The notes: generated by a model not told the origin, from the letters alone. Positions 50,530 through 60,398 are shown, counted from the stretch's first letter. The stretch: DNA of 64,000 nt from Parvularculaceae bacterium (GCA_021776465.1 JAJFFU010000113.1:84772-148771), one strand, 5' to 3'. Numbers and translations: made by a program.

Positions 50530-51758
50530 TTGCTCATCTCCTTTAATACAGCGCTTGGATTCTCTAAATTATTTAAAATGTGGTTTTGTATCATGCATGG
50601 TGTGACATTCTCTTTGATGTTCATCCTCACAAGAGAGAAATCGTATTCTGGGTAGTAATTCTCCATGAATTGCCTTAGCACATCATTGTCAGCATAACTT
50701 ATCTCTATGTTGAGGTCAAATCGCCCTGGGCGAATAAGGGCCCCATCTAGCTTATCTATGTAATTTGTTGTAGCGAATAGAATACGCCCATGAGAAGATA
50801 CCACCCCATCAATAGCATTCAAGATGTCACTGAGGCTATCATATACATCTCCCATTGAAATCTTTACATTTGTATCAGAAGGAATATCCTCTTTATCTGG
50901 GCTCCTGTCATGTACAGCCCCACTCCCATCAATATCTTCAATGAGAACGAAGCTCCCTTCTGGGATAGAGGACATAGCACTCTCAATGGCCATGATTCTT
51001 GAGGCAGGGAGGATGTATAATGGCTTTTCATAATATGACGCCAAAGCCTTAATTATGGAGGTTTTTCCGCACCCCGGAGGACCATGAAAGATAACGCCCG
51101 TTTGGTAATTCAACCCATGAGAGATATAAAACTCTTCATTCTTAGCAAACCCCTCAATGAAATTTATTATTTTTTCTTTTACATCAGAAGAGATGAATAT
51201 AGAAGAGAGGGAACGCTTCCTTTGCGACTTAATGTGTGTAAACCCTTCTTTCCCCCATGTATACACCTGTACTTTGTCTTTCTCTTCTGTTAAACTATTA
51301 ATCTCTTCGAACAAATTATTGACAAACGTATGACTCCTTCCAGGCCATGTGAGTTCAATTTTATCTTTTTCCATGGAGGAAGAGGAACCCGATTTATCCA
51401 TCTGATCCATATTGATCCTGATGGGCATTTTGTTCCACCATATGAGGTGTGTCCCATACCCGATGGATTTGACACTATTATCATATCCGTACGACCCATT
51501 TGATATCTTGATCTTCCTCATTTTCTTTACATAATCATTCATATGAAGCCATTTGAGGAATAGATGGTAAGAGCGGTGTGTACTCATCAACGTGACAGTG
51601 GTGGTGAGGTGCTTGTAGATGAATGCTATAATTCGTTTTGGTAAATCTCTGCAGATGTATGTAAACACCCCTACTCCCCACAGGCTCATCACACCAGCTA
51701 CAACAGGGTTTTGCCTTGAAAATTCTGTGAACTGTGTGAATAAATCCATTATTTGCAT
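50526..51758 (-). CDS. BCS1-like AAA+ ATPase
   Basis: N-terminal TM; HGPPGCGKTSIIKALA, FVLIEDIDGS, ILFATTNYIDKLDGALIRPGRFDLNIEISYA. Confidence 0.85.
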   Translation of the reverse strand: MQIMDLFTQFTEFSRQNPVVAGVMSLWGVGVFTYICRDLPKRIIAFIYKHLTTTVTLMSTHRSYHLFLKWLHMNDYVKKMRKIKISNGSYGYDNSVKSIGYGTHLIWWNKMPIRINMDQMDKSGSSSSMEKDKIELTWPGRSHTFVNNLFEEINSLTEEKDKVQVYTWGKEGFTHIKSQRKRSLSSIFISSDVKEKIINFIEGFAKNEEFYISHGLNYQTGVIFHGPPGCGKTSIIKALASYYEKPLYILPASRIMAIESAMSSIPEGSFVLIEDIDGSGAVHDRSPDKEDIPSDTNVKISMGDVYDSLSDILNAIDGVVSSHGRILFATTNYIDKLDGALIRPGRFDLNIEISYADNDVLRQFMENYYPEYDFSLVRMNIKENVTPCMIQNHILNNLENPSAVLKEMSK

Positions 51759-51767
51759 ATTCTTCCC

Positions 51768-52217
51768 TTATACACTACTCTTCTTCTCATAATGAACTAG
51801 GAATTCTATTTTCTTGTCGCGGGAGAATACAGGGGGTGTGCAATAGGGAAGCTTTTTGGAGAGGGTGAAATATACAGCATCCTCATTTTCCCCTTCTGCA
51901 ATGTACACTGTGGGGTGTTTATTACCCTTATATGCATCCTTAGCGCCCCACACTTCTCCTACCTTAGGGGTTGGAAGCTCTTCTTCCCATTCTCTCCATT
52001 TATTGGCCCAACGAATAAATCTTTCCATTGACCACGGGATTTGCTTATCTTTCAGGGAATTACATACTTCCACCGTCTTTACATTCCCGTCCATGTAAAT
52101 TTTTCGTACAATCATATACCACTCATCGCCTTCGTCTTTTCCATACATTATGTTGGAAGGAATAATTGTCATATTGAAGCGTGTTCCCACTTCCACCATA
52201 TCTTCTGTAATTTCCAT
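51768..52217 (-). CDS. PGxxF-family paralog (longer)
   Basis: MEITEDMVEVGTRFNM...REWEEE. Confidence 0.6.
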   Translation of the reverse strand: MEITEDMVEVGTRFNMTIIPSNIMYGKDEGDEWYMIVRKIYMDGNVKTVEVCNSLKDKQIPWSMERFIRWANKWREWEEELPTPKVGEVWGAKDAYKGNKHPTVYIAEGENEDAVYFTLSKKLPYCTPPVFSRDKKIEFLVHYEKKSSV

Positions 52218-52218
52218 A

Positions 52219-52572
52219 TTATAAGTTCTCCTCTATATATTTAGCAATTTCTTGAAATGTAGCACCCTTGTTATCGTTTAATTCAACCAATTTCCCTATA
52301 TTTTTATCTTCTAACCCTGCCCATATTTTAACAGGAATGGGCGGTACACCTGCACCGCTTTCGCCAGCTACAGAATACATCATAGCCCCATCTAGGCACG
52401 GGCTTTCAAACCACCCCTCCTCTGTTTCAAGAGAATGTAAATTGCACAACACTCCCAAACAACAGAATTTATCGTATTCTTTAGAGTATTGATTACACAA
52501 TAATTTTGTGCCCTGTTCATATTCGCCACCCTTCAGGGCTTCCACCCATAATTTCTTTATACGTTTATTCAT
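52219..52572 (-). CDS. conserved phage protein
   Basis: KLWVEALKGGEYEQG...FCCLGVLCNL. Confidence 0.65.
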   Translation of the reverse strand: MNKRIKKLWVEALKGGEYEQGTKLLCNQYSKEYDKFCCLGVLCNLHSLETEEGWFESPCLDGAMMYSVAGESGAGVPPIPVKIWAGLEDKNIGKLVELNDNKGATFQEIAKYIEENL

Positions 52573-52961
52573 TGAATTACATACTCCTCGTGGAAAACAC
52601 CTATAGGACAAGATCGCGTTGCAGAATTGATGTTGGGGAAGAAATATACTCGCATTGGATTGTCATCATCAAGAGCCCCAGCAATGATGACAGAATTTTG
52701 CGGATTGTCTCTTTCAACGTATACATCCATTTCTTCAGGGCGCTCATAGAAATCCCATTCCAAATTAATAGAAGTTAGAAAAGTATCTATATTCTTCTCG
52801 GCCTTTCCACTATCCTCATTATCATACTTGGATATAGTGATAATAGGAGAACCATCTTCATGCACCTCATCAGTCACTGTGTAAACACAAATACGACCTG
52901 AATATTCTCCTTTTAGGATAGTGCCAGGCACTAACATCTCTTTTGTAATTTTCATGTACAT
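52569..52961 (-). CDS. PGxxF-family paralog
   Basis: MKITKEMLVPGTILKGEYSG. Confidence 0.6.
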   Translation of the reverse strand: MYMKITKEMLVPGTILKGEYSGRICVYTVTDEVHEDGSPIITISKYDNEDSGKAEKNIDTFLTSINLEWDFYERPEEMDVYVERDNPQNSVIIAGALDDDNPMRVYFFPNINSATRSCPIGVFHEEYVIQ

Positions 52962-52967
52962 TCTCCT

Positions 52968-53360
52968 TTATGCGAAATATTGCAATCCGGCCATTACAAC
53001 TCCTACAATCCCCGCTAAAATTAGGCATAAAGCTACCCCCGTCTGCATAGGCATTGTTTGTTCTGGGAAGGCATAGCGGAAATGATACCAAGTGCAATAA
53101 TACTCTTCCACTATGTAATTATATTTTACAAACACACCGTCTCTTTCATATAGGAGAGCCAAAGCTTTATTGCTAAGTGGCTCTTTCTTTCCATTGATGG
53201 TGAAATTTGCCCGCCCCCTTCGTTTTCCGAATTTGGCTTCGTTATCAATGATAGATTCTCTGATTTTGAGATACATTTTTTCAGCACGCTCATCTCGAAT
53301 TTTTTCATTAAACACTTTCTTCTTCTCGATGTCGTTCTTTATTTCGTCCTCTATTGACAT
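52968..53360 (-). CDS. hypothetical protein with C-terminal TM
   Basis: 130 aa ORF. Confidence 0.6.
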   Translation of the reverse strand: MSIEDEIKNDIEKKKVFNEKIRDERAEKMYLKIRESIIDNEAKFGKRRGRANFTINGKKEPLSNKALALLYERDGVFVKYNYIVEEYYCTWYHFRYAFPEQTMPMQTGVALCLILAGIVGVVMAGLQYFA

Positions 53361-54052
53361 TCTCCCTCCTCTAGGATATAGTTGGAGCTAAAGTGTTCAA
53401 TCTCCCCACTCTTATACGTGATAACATCGTTATGCTTGTTTTTAACAACGAACACATCCTCTCCCCCATAGGAGAGTTTCCCAATAATAGTCATTTCGGT
53501 GTCAGTATTTTGGGTGACAAGTTTCATCCCTGCTTCCAATTCATCGTATGAGAAATCACGGAACTTCTTTACTTCCGGCTTTGGTTTCTTACTTTCATAG
53601 AAGTTGCGTAGGAGAATGTGCCAAGACCATGAGTTCCTACCAAACACTTCTTTCCCATTGTATAGAATGACATACTGGTGGGCGTTATTTCTGCAAAATG
53701 TCTTTTTGGCTAACACATATGTTTCTCCACCAAGATGAAAGTCCGTGATGGCGTAGTAGATAAAAAGTTCTTTAATTTCCTCCACCAATTCTTCTAATGG
53801 CGTGTCTACTACTACCTCTTCCTCTTTATTCATTATTTCTCCTTGCAAGCTGTTTAGGTGATCTGCCAATTTTTGTAGAGTAAGTGTGTCGGGCCTTAAA
53901 AACCTACCGACACTTCCATCATCATTGCTCATATGAATATGGGTTCGTACTTTTCCATCGTCATTGATATTCTTAATCACCCTGAATTTAGTGACACCAT
54001 TAAATCTATACTTAATTATGGTGCCTGGTGTAAGGTCGTCTACTGTTATCAT
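53351..54052 (-). CDS. PGxxF-family paralog, multi-domain
   Basis: MITVDDLTPGTIIKYRFNG; second segment YDELEAGMKLV. Confidence 0.65.
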   Translation of the reverse strand: MITVDDLTPGTIIKYRFNGVTKFRVIKNINDDGKVRTHIHMSNDDGSVGRFLRPDTLTLQKLADHLNSLQGEIMNKEEEVVVDTPLEELVEEIKELFIYYAITDFHLGGETYVLAKKTFCRNNAHQYVILYNGKEVFGRNSWSWHILLRNFYESKKPKPEVKKFRDFSYDELEAGMKLVTQNTDTEMTIIGKLSYGGEDVFVVKNKHNDVITYKSGEIEHFSSNYILEEGECQ

Positions 54053-54053
54053 G

Positions 54054-54446
54054 TTAATTCTCCTTTCTTGTGCAATCTTCCATAAATTGTTCTAGTTTGA
54101 TACGGGCTGGGATGCCTGTTGCCCTTTTAACATTCATATATAAAACTTTGGCCTCAAGAGAGCTATCAACCTCCAGCCCGAAGATTTTAAATCTTGTATA
54201 AGGAGTACTCCACACCTCTCCCTCGTGTGGTGCTTCCATAAAGTCTCCGTGCCTGTTGGCCATATTCAAAAAACTAGACATTGACTTCTTGGCGAGGGAA
54301 CAAAAAACCCATACGCCATTTTCCAATCTATTTTCCTTAATTGATACTTCATCTCCTCGCACATCTTCTACTTCCATTTTCCAAGTGCTGCAGATGTTAT
54401 AAATAAATACTGACCCAGGCACAACGTGTTCTTCTGTAATTTGCAT
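54054..54446 (-). CDS. PGxxF-family paralog
   Basis: MQITEEHVVPGSVFIYN. Confidence 0.6.
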   Translation of the reverse strand: MQITEEHVVPGSVFIYNICSTWKMEVEDVRGDEVSIKENRLENGVWVFCSLAKKSMSSFLNMANRHGDFMEAPHEGEVWSTPYTRFKIFGLEVDSSLEAKVLYMNVKRATGIPARIKLEQFMEDCTRKEN

Positions 54447-54448
54447 GT

Positions 54449-54706
54449 TTAGTTCTCCATTGCGCTATTTATTTCTTTTGCGCACTTTGTCAGCCACTTT
54501 TCTCTTTCTTCTGGAGATTCAAAAAGTCCTCTCCACCCACCTTCATCTATTTGTGCATCAAACACTGTTGTCCCATATGGAGCATCGCACGAGAGGTGGC
54601 CCCAACGCAACCGGACATATCCCACTTCGTTCTCACCCCTAAACACGTCATACTGCTCTGGGCATGCGCCACACGTCATAACAAAGTTCAGTCCGTTGAT
54701 TTGCAT
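54449..54706 (-). CDS. hypothetical protein
   Basis: first gene after minus-strand promoter. Confidence 0.6.
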   Translation of the reverse strand: MQINGLNFVMTCGACPEQYDVFRGENEVGYVRLRWGHLSCDAPYGTTVFDAQIDEGGWRGLFESPEEREKWLTKCAKEINSAMEN

Positions 54707-54727
54707 TCCTGTTCTCCTTATATTTAG

Positions 54728-54756
54728 AGTATACCCTGCGCTGATAGATGTTTCAA
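54728..54756 (-). promoter_or_regulatory. sigma70-like promoter for minus-strand operon
   Basis: reverse complement TTGAAA-N17-TATACT. Confidence 0.8.
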
Positions 54757-54801
54757 GTGAAAAACAAAAAAAACTCTTCTATTGTATTTAAGAGGTGAAG
54801 T

Positions 54802-55470
54802 ATGAGTATATTAGATTTATATATGAAGAGGAAAGCGGCTACATACACACAGGCCCAATTTGAAGATCTGTCCTTACAGGCCCTTCAGAACGATGACGAT
54901 GAGCTTATAGCCGTCCTCGGAGACCATTTGGGAGAGGATCAATTCAGCGGGAGGCTTGCTCCTAATATTCACAAGATGGTGATCTCTTACCTATTATTCA
55001 ACCCAGAAAAGAGATTTGAGAATCAAATTACATGGGAAGGGGGAACATCATACAACTTAGACAGCGGACGCGTACTAGTTACTCCGGCAGTAGTTATGGG
55101 GGCAGAGACACAATACAATAACCCTGATGCATATGTGGGGGCTACAATTGTAGAAAGCCAGGAAGAGGCAAGAAACATAATTGCTAAGAACAGTATTGCG
55201 AAAAATGACCTGGTCAACAAGATAGCCCGTCGCCTAGAAGAGATTGATTATTCCATCAACCCTATGACTCGTGAAGAGGTGAATGCCGCTAGAATTATTG
55301 GAAATGAAGGTCTATACCAAGAATTAGAAAGGAATAATGCCGACATCGTATTCTTCACCGACAACTACATGGATAGGTACGACCTCGAAGCAATAGAGGC
55401 AACAAGGGAAACTAGAAGAGCGTTAGCAGAACAACTCTTGGCTGAAGTTACAGCTTTTATGGGAAACTAA
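54802..55470 (+). CDS. hypothetical protein, MSILDLYM N-terminus
   Basis: 222 aa; shares N-terminus with next gene. Confidence 0.65.
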   Translation: MSILDLYMKRKAATYTQAQFEDLSLQALQNDDDELIAVLGDHLGEDQFSGRLAPNIHKMVISYLLFNPEKRFENQITWEGGTSYNLDSGRVLVTPAVVMGAETQYNNPDAYVGATIVESQEEARNIIAKNSIAKNDLVNKIARRLEEIDYSINPMTREEVNAARIIGNEGLYQELERNNADIVFFTDNYMDRYDLEAIEATRETRRALAEQLLAEVTAFMGN

Positions 55471-55471
55471 G

Positions 55472-56074
55472 ATGAGTATATTAGATTTATACATGGAACG
55501 CCATGGGCAGATGGATTTACAAGCCGCCTATACACAACTGTTTTCTTCAGGGGAAAATGAGGTAGTGGATCCATCCATTGCTGCTGTCATTTATGACTAC
55601 ATCGCAGAAGGAATGCCTCCTCAACAATATACATGCGATACATGTGGCAACACAGAAAGCCTTGGCCCAGAACCATTAGATTCCAATAAAGAATGTGCGT
55701 GCGGAGGCCTTATGTCATTTGACCACCAGGGAGATTTTATGGGAGAAAATTATGGCATGGGGAGAACCCTATCTATCCTGAGAAATGCTGTAGGGGGAGA
55801 TGTTAAAACTCACGCGCTCACTAATCTACTCTATGTTAATTATGCGTCATTTTATGCATATCCATCAGGTTTGGTCGAAGACGCCTTGGAACTATACATC
55901 AACCAACTCCCCGGAGGATTCTTCACAGTTGAGGACGCTGCAAACCAAACAATGATAAATGGAGCAGTATATACATCTATGGAAGAGGCCTACAGAGCAT
56001 TAGAGGAGTATGTCGATAATATGGGGCATTATGAACTCACCTCAGGGGTGGACAGAATCTCTCCCCAAGAATAA
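55472..56074 (+). CDS. hypothetical protein, MSILDLYM N-terminus, zinc ribbon
   Basis: CDTCGNTESLG...ECACGG. Confidence 0.65.
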   Translation: MSILDLYMERHGQMDLQAAYTQLFSSGENEVVDPSIAAVIYDYIAEGMPPQQYTCDTCGNTESLGPEPLDSNKECACGGLMSFDHQGDFMGENYGMGRTLSILRNAVGGDVKTHALTNLLYVNYASFYAYPSGLVEDALELYINQLPGGFFTVEDAANQTMINGAVYTSMEEAYRALEEYVDNMGHYELTSGVDRISPQE

Positions 56075-56271
56075 TAAACATTGAGAATTGACAAAAACCT
56101 GTCAAATAATGTATTGCCTTTGTAAGGAAAACTTTCAGGATCAGAATTGTTAATCCTCAGATAATTCCACTGATATTCAACTCTTCTTTCACTAATCTTC
56201 GTCACTTTCCTAATTTTAAAGTCGTCTTTGAAGACGTTCCCAACCTCCACCATTTCCTTCGTTATTTTCAT
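56029..56271 (-). CDS. PGxxF-family paralog
   Basis: MKITKEMVEVGNVFKDDFKIRKV. Confidence 0.55.
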   Translation of the reverse strand: MKITKEMVEVGNVFKDDFKIRKVTKISERRVEYQWNYLRINNSDPESFPYKGNTLFDRFLSILNVYYSWGEILSTPEVSS

Positions 56272-56480
56272 ACTTCCTCCCAATAAAAATCATTAAACAA
56301 ACTTAGAAAGCAATCTTTGTAAGTTGTTCTGCTAAAACCATCTTTTCTACTCATACGTATGTCGTACCACTCATACGTAACTATACCGCCTATGCCGCCT
56401 TCCACACTCACTACCCTTCTGGTTTTAAAACCTGATGTAAAGACATTACCAGGCACTATCAATTCTTTAGTTATTTCCAT
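56268..56480 (-). CDS. PGxxF-family paralog
   Basis: MEITKELIVPGNVFTSGFKTRRV. Confidence 0.6.
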   Translation of the reverse strand: MEITKELIVPGNVFTSGFKTRRVVSVEGGIGGIVTYEWYDIRMSRKDGFSRTTYKDCFLSLFNDFYWEEV

Positions 56481-56823
56481 TATTCTCTCCATTGCGTGAA
56501 TCTTCTTTGTTTATAGCATCTGACAAACATTCTTCAAAGTGTGTCCCTCCATTATAGAAATGAAGCACATAGTTATATTCATAAAGGCCTGTTTTCGCAG
56601 CAGAAGAGTACCCATATCTATGCTTTTCGTCATTCACCAGAAATAATCTTCCACTTTTCCTATCCCAAGCGAATCCTGGCGCGTAAAGATATTCATTTTT
56701 CACATCCATTTCTTCCACTTTCATGCCGTAATTCTCTACCGCATCTGCCACTTTATCGTCAAATGTAGGGGCTGCACCGCATATTTCATGTGCTGTACCG
56801 ACGTGGAATTCCATTTCACTCAT
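56467..56823 (-). CDS. hypothetical protein
   Basis: 118 aa ORF. Confidence 0.55.
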   Translation of the reverse strand: MSEMEFHVGTAHEICGAAPTFDDKVADAVENYGMKVEEMDVKNEYLYAPGFAWDRKSGRLFLVNDEKHRYGYSSAAKTGLYEYNYVLHFYNGGTHFEECLSDAINKEDSRNGENNGNN

Positions 56824-57096
56824 TTATGTCACCTTAAAAATTGGATTTATAGGGATATGTGAGAAATACATCATTTCCCACCAGGGCGAAGTAATATAAC
56901 CGTCATGCTGCCTGTTGAGGAAAGTTAGAAAATTATCCACAGATCTTGTAAAAACCCGAGATTCGTCTCTTAATGGGTTAAATACAAATTTCACCTCCGT
57001 TTCTGACGCCTCCACAATCTTTCTTTCCCACCAAGCTCCATTGAACTGGTATTTGAACACATTCCCTGGTTCCAACATTCCTCTAGTTATCTTCAT
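56824..57096 (-). CDS. PGxxF-family paralog
   Basis: MKITRGMLEPGNVFKYQFNGAWW. Confidence 0.6.
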   Translation of the reverse strand: MKITRGMLEPGNVFKYQFNGAWWERKIVEASETEVKFVFNPLRDESRVFTRSVDNFLTFLNRQHDGYITSPWWEMMYFSHIPINPIFKVT

Positions 57097-57109
57097 AAGT
57101 ATATCCTTT

Positions 57110-57541
57110 TTACTTGAGTTTTTCAAGCTCCTTTTCAATTTTCTTCTTCTTTTTGATCAGATTTTCTTTTTTTGTTTCGAGCGCCTTCTTAGTGGCTTGC
57201 TTCTTCTTCTCAAGGGCCGCTACGATAGTTTGTTTATTATCTTCATACCACTTATCGTACTCAGCCTTCCTCTGATAATACGAAGCCATTCTCTTATCGA
57301 AACTTTTATCAGACTCCGGAAGCTCGATTGTGAAGCATGATCTAAAATCATCCCATTCTCCGCTTGATGTAATCATTATTTTATCTTTATCAAAATGAGA
57401 CATATCTACGCCGTGGCGTACGCAGTCCTGTTCAAACTCTTTTATAGATTCTGTTAATGCTTGATCCGCATAATAATCAATATTCTCTGATATAGTTTTT
57501 GGTTTTCTTTCAGGGATTGTCGGCTCTTTCTTCATTCTCAT
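57110..57541 (-). CDS. coiled-coil hypothetical protein
   Basis: K/E-rich C-terminus. Confidence 0.6.
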   Translation of the reverse strand: MRMKKEPTIPERKPKTISENIDYYADQALTESIKEFEQDCVRHGVDMSHFDKDKIMITSSGEWDDFRSCFTIELPESDKSFDKRMASYYQRKAEYDKWYEDNKQTIVAALEKKKQATKKALETKKENLIKKKKKIEKELEKLK

Positions 57542-57892
57542 AAAATTCTCCTATACTTAGATCTTATCCTGGCTCTCCCAAAATTACCACACAAATCTTT
57601 TTCTTATTTTCTTCTTGACTTTTGCTCCCAAAGGGGGTATTATTGTTATACTCCCCTCACGGGAAAAACAATTGGCAATAATAGTGGTTAGATAGTGGTC
57701 AAAAGAAATAAAGGAATAATAGAAGAATAGAAGAATAGTAAATTACGTAAGATAGAGAAGGGAAAAATAAATATCTCATAGCTTCAATCATGTATAGTAT
57801 TTCTGTCGTGTGTACTGAGTAATGCATATCCATATGAAGAGTATACATTATATATACGCGAGGTCAACAGAAAAATAAAGAAAAGATAGTGT

Positions 57893-57921
57893 TTGCATTC
57901 TCTATTTGTTTCTGTTATACT
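57893..57921 (+). promoter_or_regulatory. sigma70-like promoter
   Basis: TTGCAT-N17-TATACT. Confidence 0.65.
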
Positions 57922-57967
57922 TCCCCTGGTAGAATAATCAACATGGGAAAAATAAATGGAGGAACGC

Positions 57968-58195
57968 ATGAAATTGAATAGAGAAGATCTTGTTGTTGGA
58001 GATAGGTTAGTGCTGAATGACGATTGGGGTGATGTATGTTTTATTTACGACGTTGTTCAGATTGATCGGAGAGGAGTAGAATTTCTTGTTGAGGATTTCA
58101 ATAATTATTATGGAAAAGGAGATGCTCTTTTTCATATGACCCTTACACCCGAGAATGAAGATAGATTTGATGAGAGAGAATGGGAGGAAGAATAA
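57968..58195 (+). CDS. PGxxF-like paralog
   Basis: MKLNREDLVVGDRLVLND...EREWEEE. Confidence 0.6.
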   Translation: MKLNREDLVVGDRLVLNDDWGDVCFIYDVVQIDRRGVEFLVEDFNNYYGKGDALFHMTLTPENEDRFDEREWEEE

Positions 58196-58401
58196 TGGAA
58201 TTACGTGTAGAAGATTTGCAAGAGGGGGATGTGGTGGAATTTAAAAATAAGTGGGGAGGCAGTCGCCATACATTTGTGAAAACTGATGGTAAGAAGATTT
58301 TCACCACTTTAAAATGCGGTGATGACTATTGGACATGGGTTGAACATTTTCAAACTGCCCTAGACAGGTATGACTGGGAGGAATGTCATGGTGCGGAATA
58401 G
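58195..58401 (+). CDS. PGxxF-like paralog
   Basis: MELRVEDLQEGDVVEFKN...YDWEE. Confidence 0.6.
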   Translation: MELRVEDLQEGDVVEFKNKWGGSRHTFVKTDGKKIFTTLKCGDDYWTWVEHFQTALDRYDWEECHGAE

Positions 58402-58561
58402 CGAAATTAAAATTAATGAGAAATATCAGGATTTGGAAAGCCACAAGACATTGACAGTGCTTGGGTTTAGATACCACGGTACTGAGAAGTGGGCTTACAC
58501 GGATGATGGAGCGGGGAATAGAGAGGAAGTAGAATTGTACAGACTCAAGCGAGGACTGTAA
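58370..58561 (+). CDS. hypothetical protein
   Basis: ORF. Confidence 0.5.
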   Translation: MTGRNVMVRNSEIKINEKYQDLESHKTLTVLGFRYHGTEKWAYTDDGAGNREEVELYRLKRGL

Positions 58562-58839
58562 TGAATTTTAAGATGGAGAAACAATTATCTGAATTTGAGA
58601 GGCGCACACATAATTCTCTTTATGATTTAGCAAAGGGCGGGAGAGGAGAAAAAGATAGTGTTCTTAATGGGGCTGTGTATGAAATATATTCCCGAAGACA
58701 GCACGAGCTTAGAGAAATCCTTGATGCCATCACAACAATTCATAGGTCAATTGGTGGCCCAGATAGAGCTTTTATAGCATTAGAGGAAATAGTTTTGGCA
58801 AAGATTGAGGACAGGGAACCAAAATGGAAAATAGAATAA
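58561..58839 (+). CDS. hypothetical protein
   Basis: ORF. Confidence 0.55.
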   Translation: MNFKMEKQLSEFERRTHNSLYDLAKGGRGEKDSVLNGAVYEIYSRRQHELREILDAITTIHRSIGGPDRAFIALEEIVLAKIEDREPKWKIE

Positions 58840-59525
58840 AAGTAGTATTTATTTCTGACACACACTCTAATCATAGAAAATTAGAAATTCCAGAATGTGA
58901 TATACTCATTCATGGGGGAGATATTACGCACCGTGGCGAAATCTCTATTCTTAAAGATTTTCTTTTTTGGTTTGCTGACCAGGATGCTGAATATAGAATA
59001 TTTATTGCCGGCAATCATGATTTTTGCTTTGAGAAAAAGAGTAAAGATTTTGAGCTTACTCGTTCTTTACTCACTGATTATGGATATTCAACTAACGATT
59101 TAGGGATGAGGGATTTAGTATATCTTCAGGATGGATTTGTAACTGTAGAAGGGATAAAGATTTATGGCGCTCCTTGGCAACCCTGGTTTCATGATTGGGC
59201 CTTCAATATCCGTAGTCAAGAAGAACTAGCGCGGAAATGGAGCTTCATTCCTTATGATGTTGATATTCTTGTCACGCATGGCCCCCCTTATTTGATTCTC
59301 GATGAATGTGAAGATGGGAGTAGAGTGGGTTGTAAACAACTTATCAAGAGAATAGATGAAGTGTCTCCTAAATATCACTTGTTTGGGCACATACACGAGG
59401 CATATGGCACGTATTCAGACGAATATGATGAAAATGGCACCATCTTTATGAACGGAAGTATTGCTGGTGGGTCAGCGCATGGATATGTTGCCAAAGCAAA
59501 TGATCCGATTGTGTTTGAAATATAG
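58824..59525 (+). CDS. MPPED-like calcineurin metallophosphoesterase
   Basis: ISDTHSNH, HGGDITHRGE, AGNHDFCFE, YGAPWQPWF, DILVTHGPP, FGHIHEAYG. Confidence 0.85.
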   Translation: MENRIKVVFISDTHSNHRKLEIPECDILIHGGDITHRGEISILKDFLFWFADQDAEYRIFIAGNHDFCFEKKSKDFELTRSLLTDYGYSTNDLGMRDLVYLQDGFVTVEGIKIYGAPWQPWFHDWAFNIRSQEELARKWSFIPYDVDILVTHGPPYLILDECEDGSRVGCKQLIKRIDEVSPKYHLFGHIHEAYGTYSDEYDENGTIFMNGSIAGGSAHGYVAKANDPIVFEI

Positions 59526-59556
59526 AATAATTTAGCTAAAGTCGGGTTTTCCCTCA

Positions 59557-59588
59557 GGGGGCAGATTAACATCTGCTCCCTTTTTTTA
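59557..59588 (+). terminator. Rho-independent terminator
   Basis: GGGGCAGAT-taac-ATCTGCTCCC-T7. Confidence 0.85.
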
Positions 59589-59621
59589 TGCATGCTATAG
59601 TAATTTTGAGGGAATAGCACT

Positions 59622-59807
59622 ATGGCGCAAGGAAGAAGGTTTAGAGATAGGAAAAGAGATAGAACACGTAGAACGTCTTCAGAGAGAGCAGAGAGCTATA
59701 GAAAAAATAAGGGATTATCCCCTCTAGAGAAGAGAGTAGGCCCTATAATGGAGTCTCTTGATGCTACTGCTGAAGAGGTGTTCTCGAACATAAATAAAAT
59801 ACTTTAA
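59622..59807 (+). CDS. small basic hypothetical protein
   Basis: ORF. Confidence 0.55.
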   Translation: MAQGRRFRDRKRDRTRRTSSERAESYRKNKGLSPLEKRVGPIMESLDATAEEVFSNINKIL

Positions 59808-60373
59808 TGGCAACAGCAATACCTAGCACCGCATTTACGGCATACGATCTTTTTGATAAAGTGACGAAATCTGTAATTACAGACCTAGAAGAAGGAATGG
59901 ATTTCTTTGATACGGTGCTTATTCAGTCAGGGATATATACACAGGCCGAAAAGGATAGGGAAGAATACCTCGTCAAAGAAGTGGTGAGAGGGGATGACAT
60001 AAGAGTGTCACATGACCTCTTCATTCGTGTTGTTCATACAGGGCGAGACGATGAATGGCAAGCGACACAAGTGCGAGATAATAAATATTTGTTCCGTATT
60101 GATGCTTGTGCAAGAAATACAGCAGAAGGGCAAGTGACAGATGAGGAAATCGTTACATTTGGCCATGCTGTTATGAATTACACATTAAGATATTCCAACC
60201 TCTCTCCTGTAATTAGAGGGACAAGTCCAAAGATTAGAGGATATCATGCGGAAGCAAACAATTTGAGGTTTGATACAATAGAGTTACGAGGTACGTATAG
60301 GCGAGCATCTTTTGATTATTGGATAAAGGTAATGAATCCGTACCATGGGTTCACTGGCGTCATCTGCGACTAA
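59807..60373 (+). CDS. putative virion/tail-completion-type protein
   Basis: context within structural block. Confidence 0.45.
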   Translation: MATAIPSTAFTAYDLFDKVTKSVITDLEEGMDFFDTVLIQSGIYTQAEKDREEYLVKEVVRGDDIRVSHDLFIRVVHTGRDDEWQATQVRDNKYLFRIDACARNTAEGQVTDEEIVTFGHAVMNYTLRYSNLSPVIRGTSPKIRGYHAEANNLRFDTIELRGTYRRASFDYWIKVMNPYHGFTGVICD

Positions 60374-60398
60374 AACATAAAAGGATAAGATACACACA

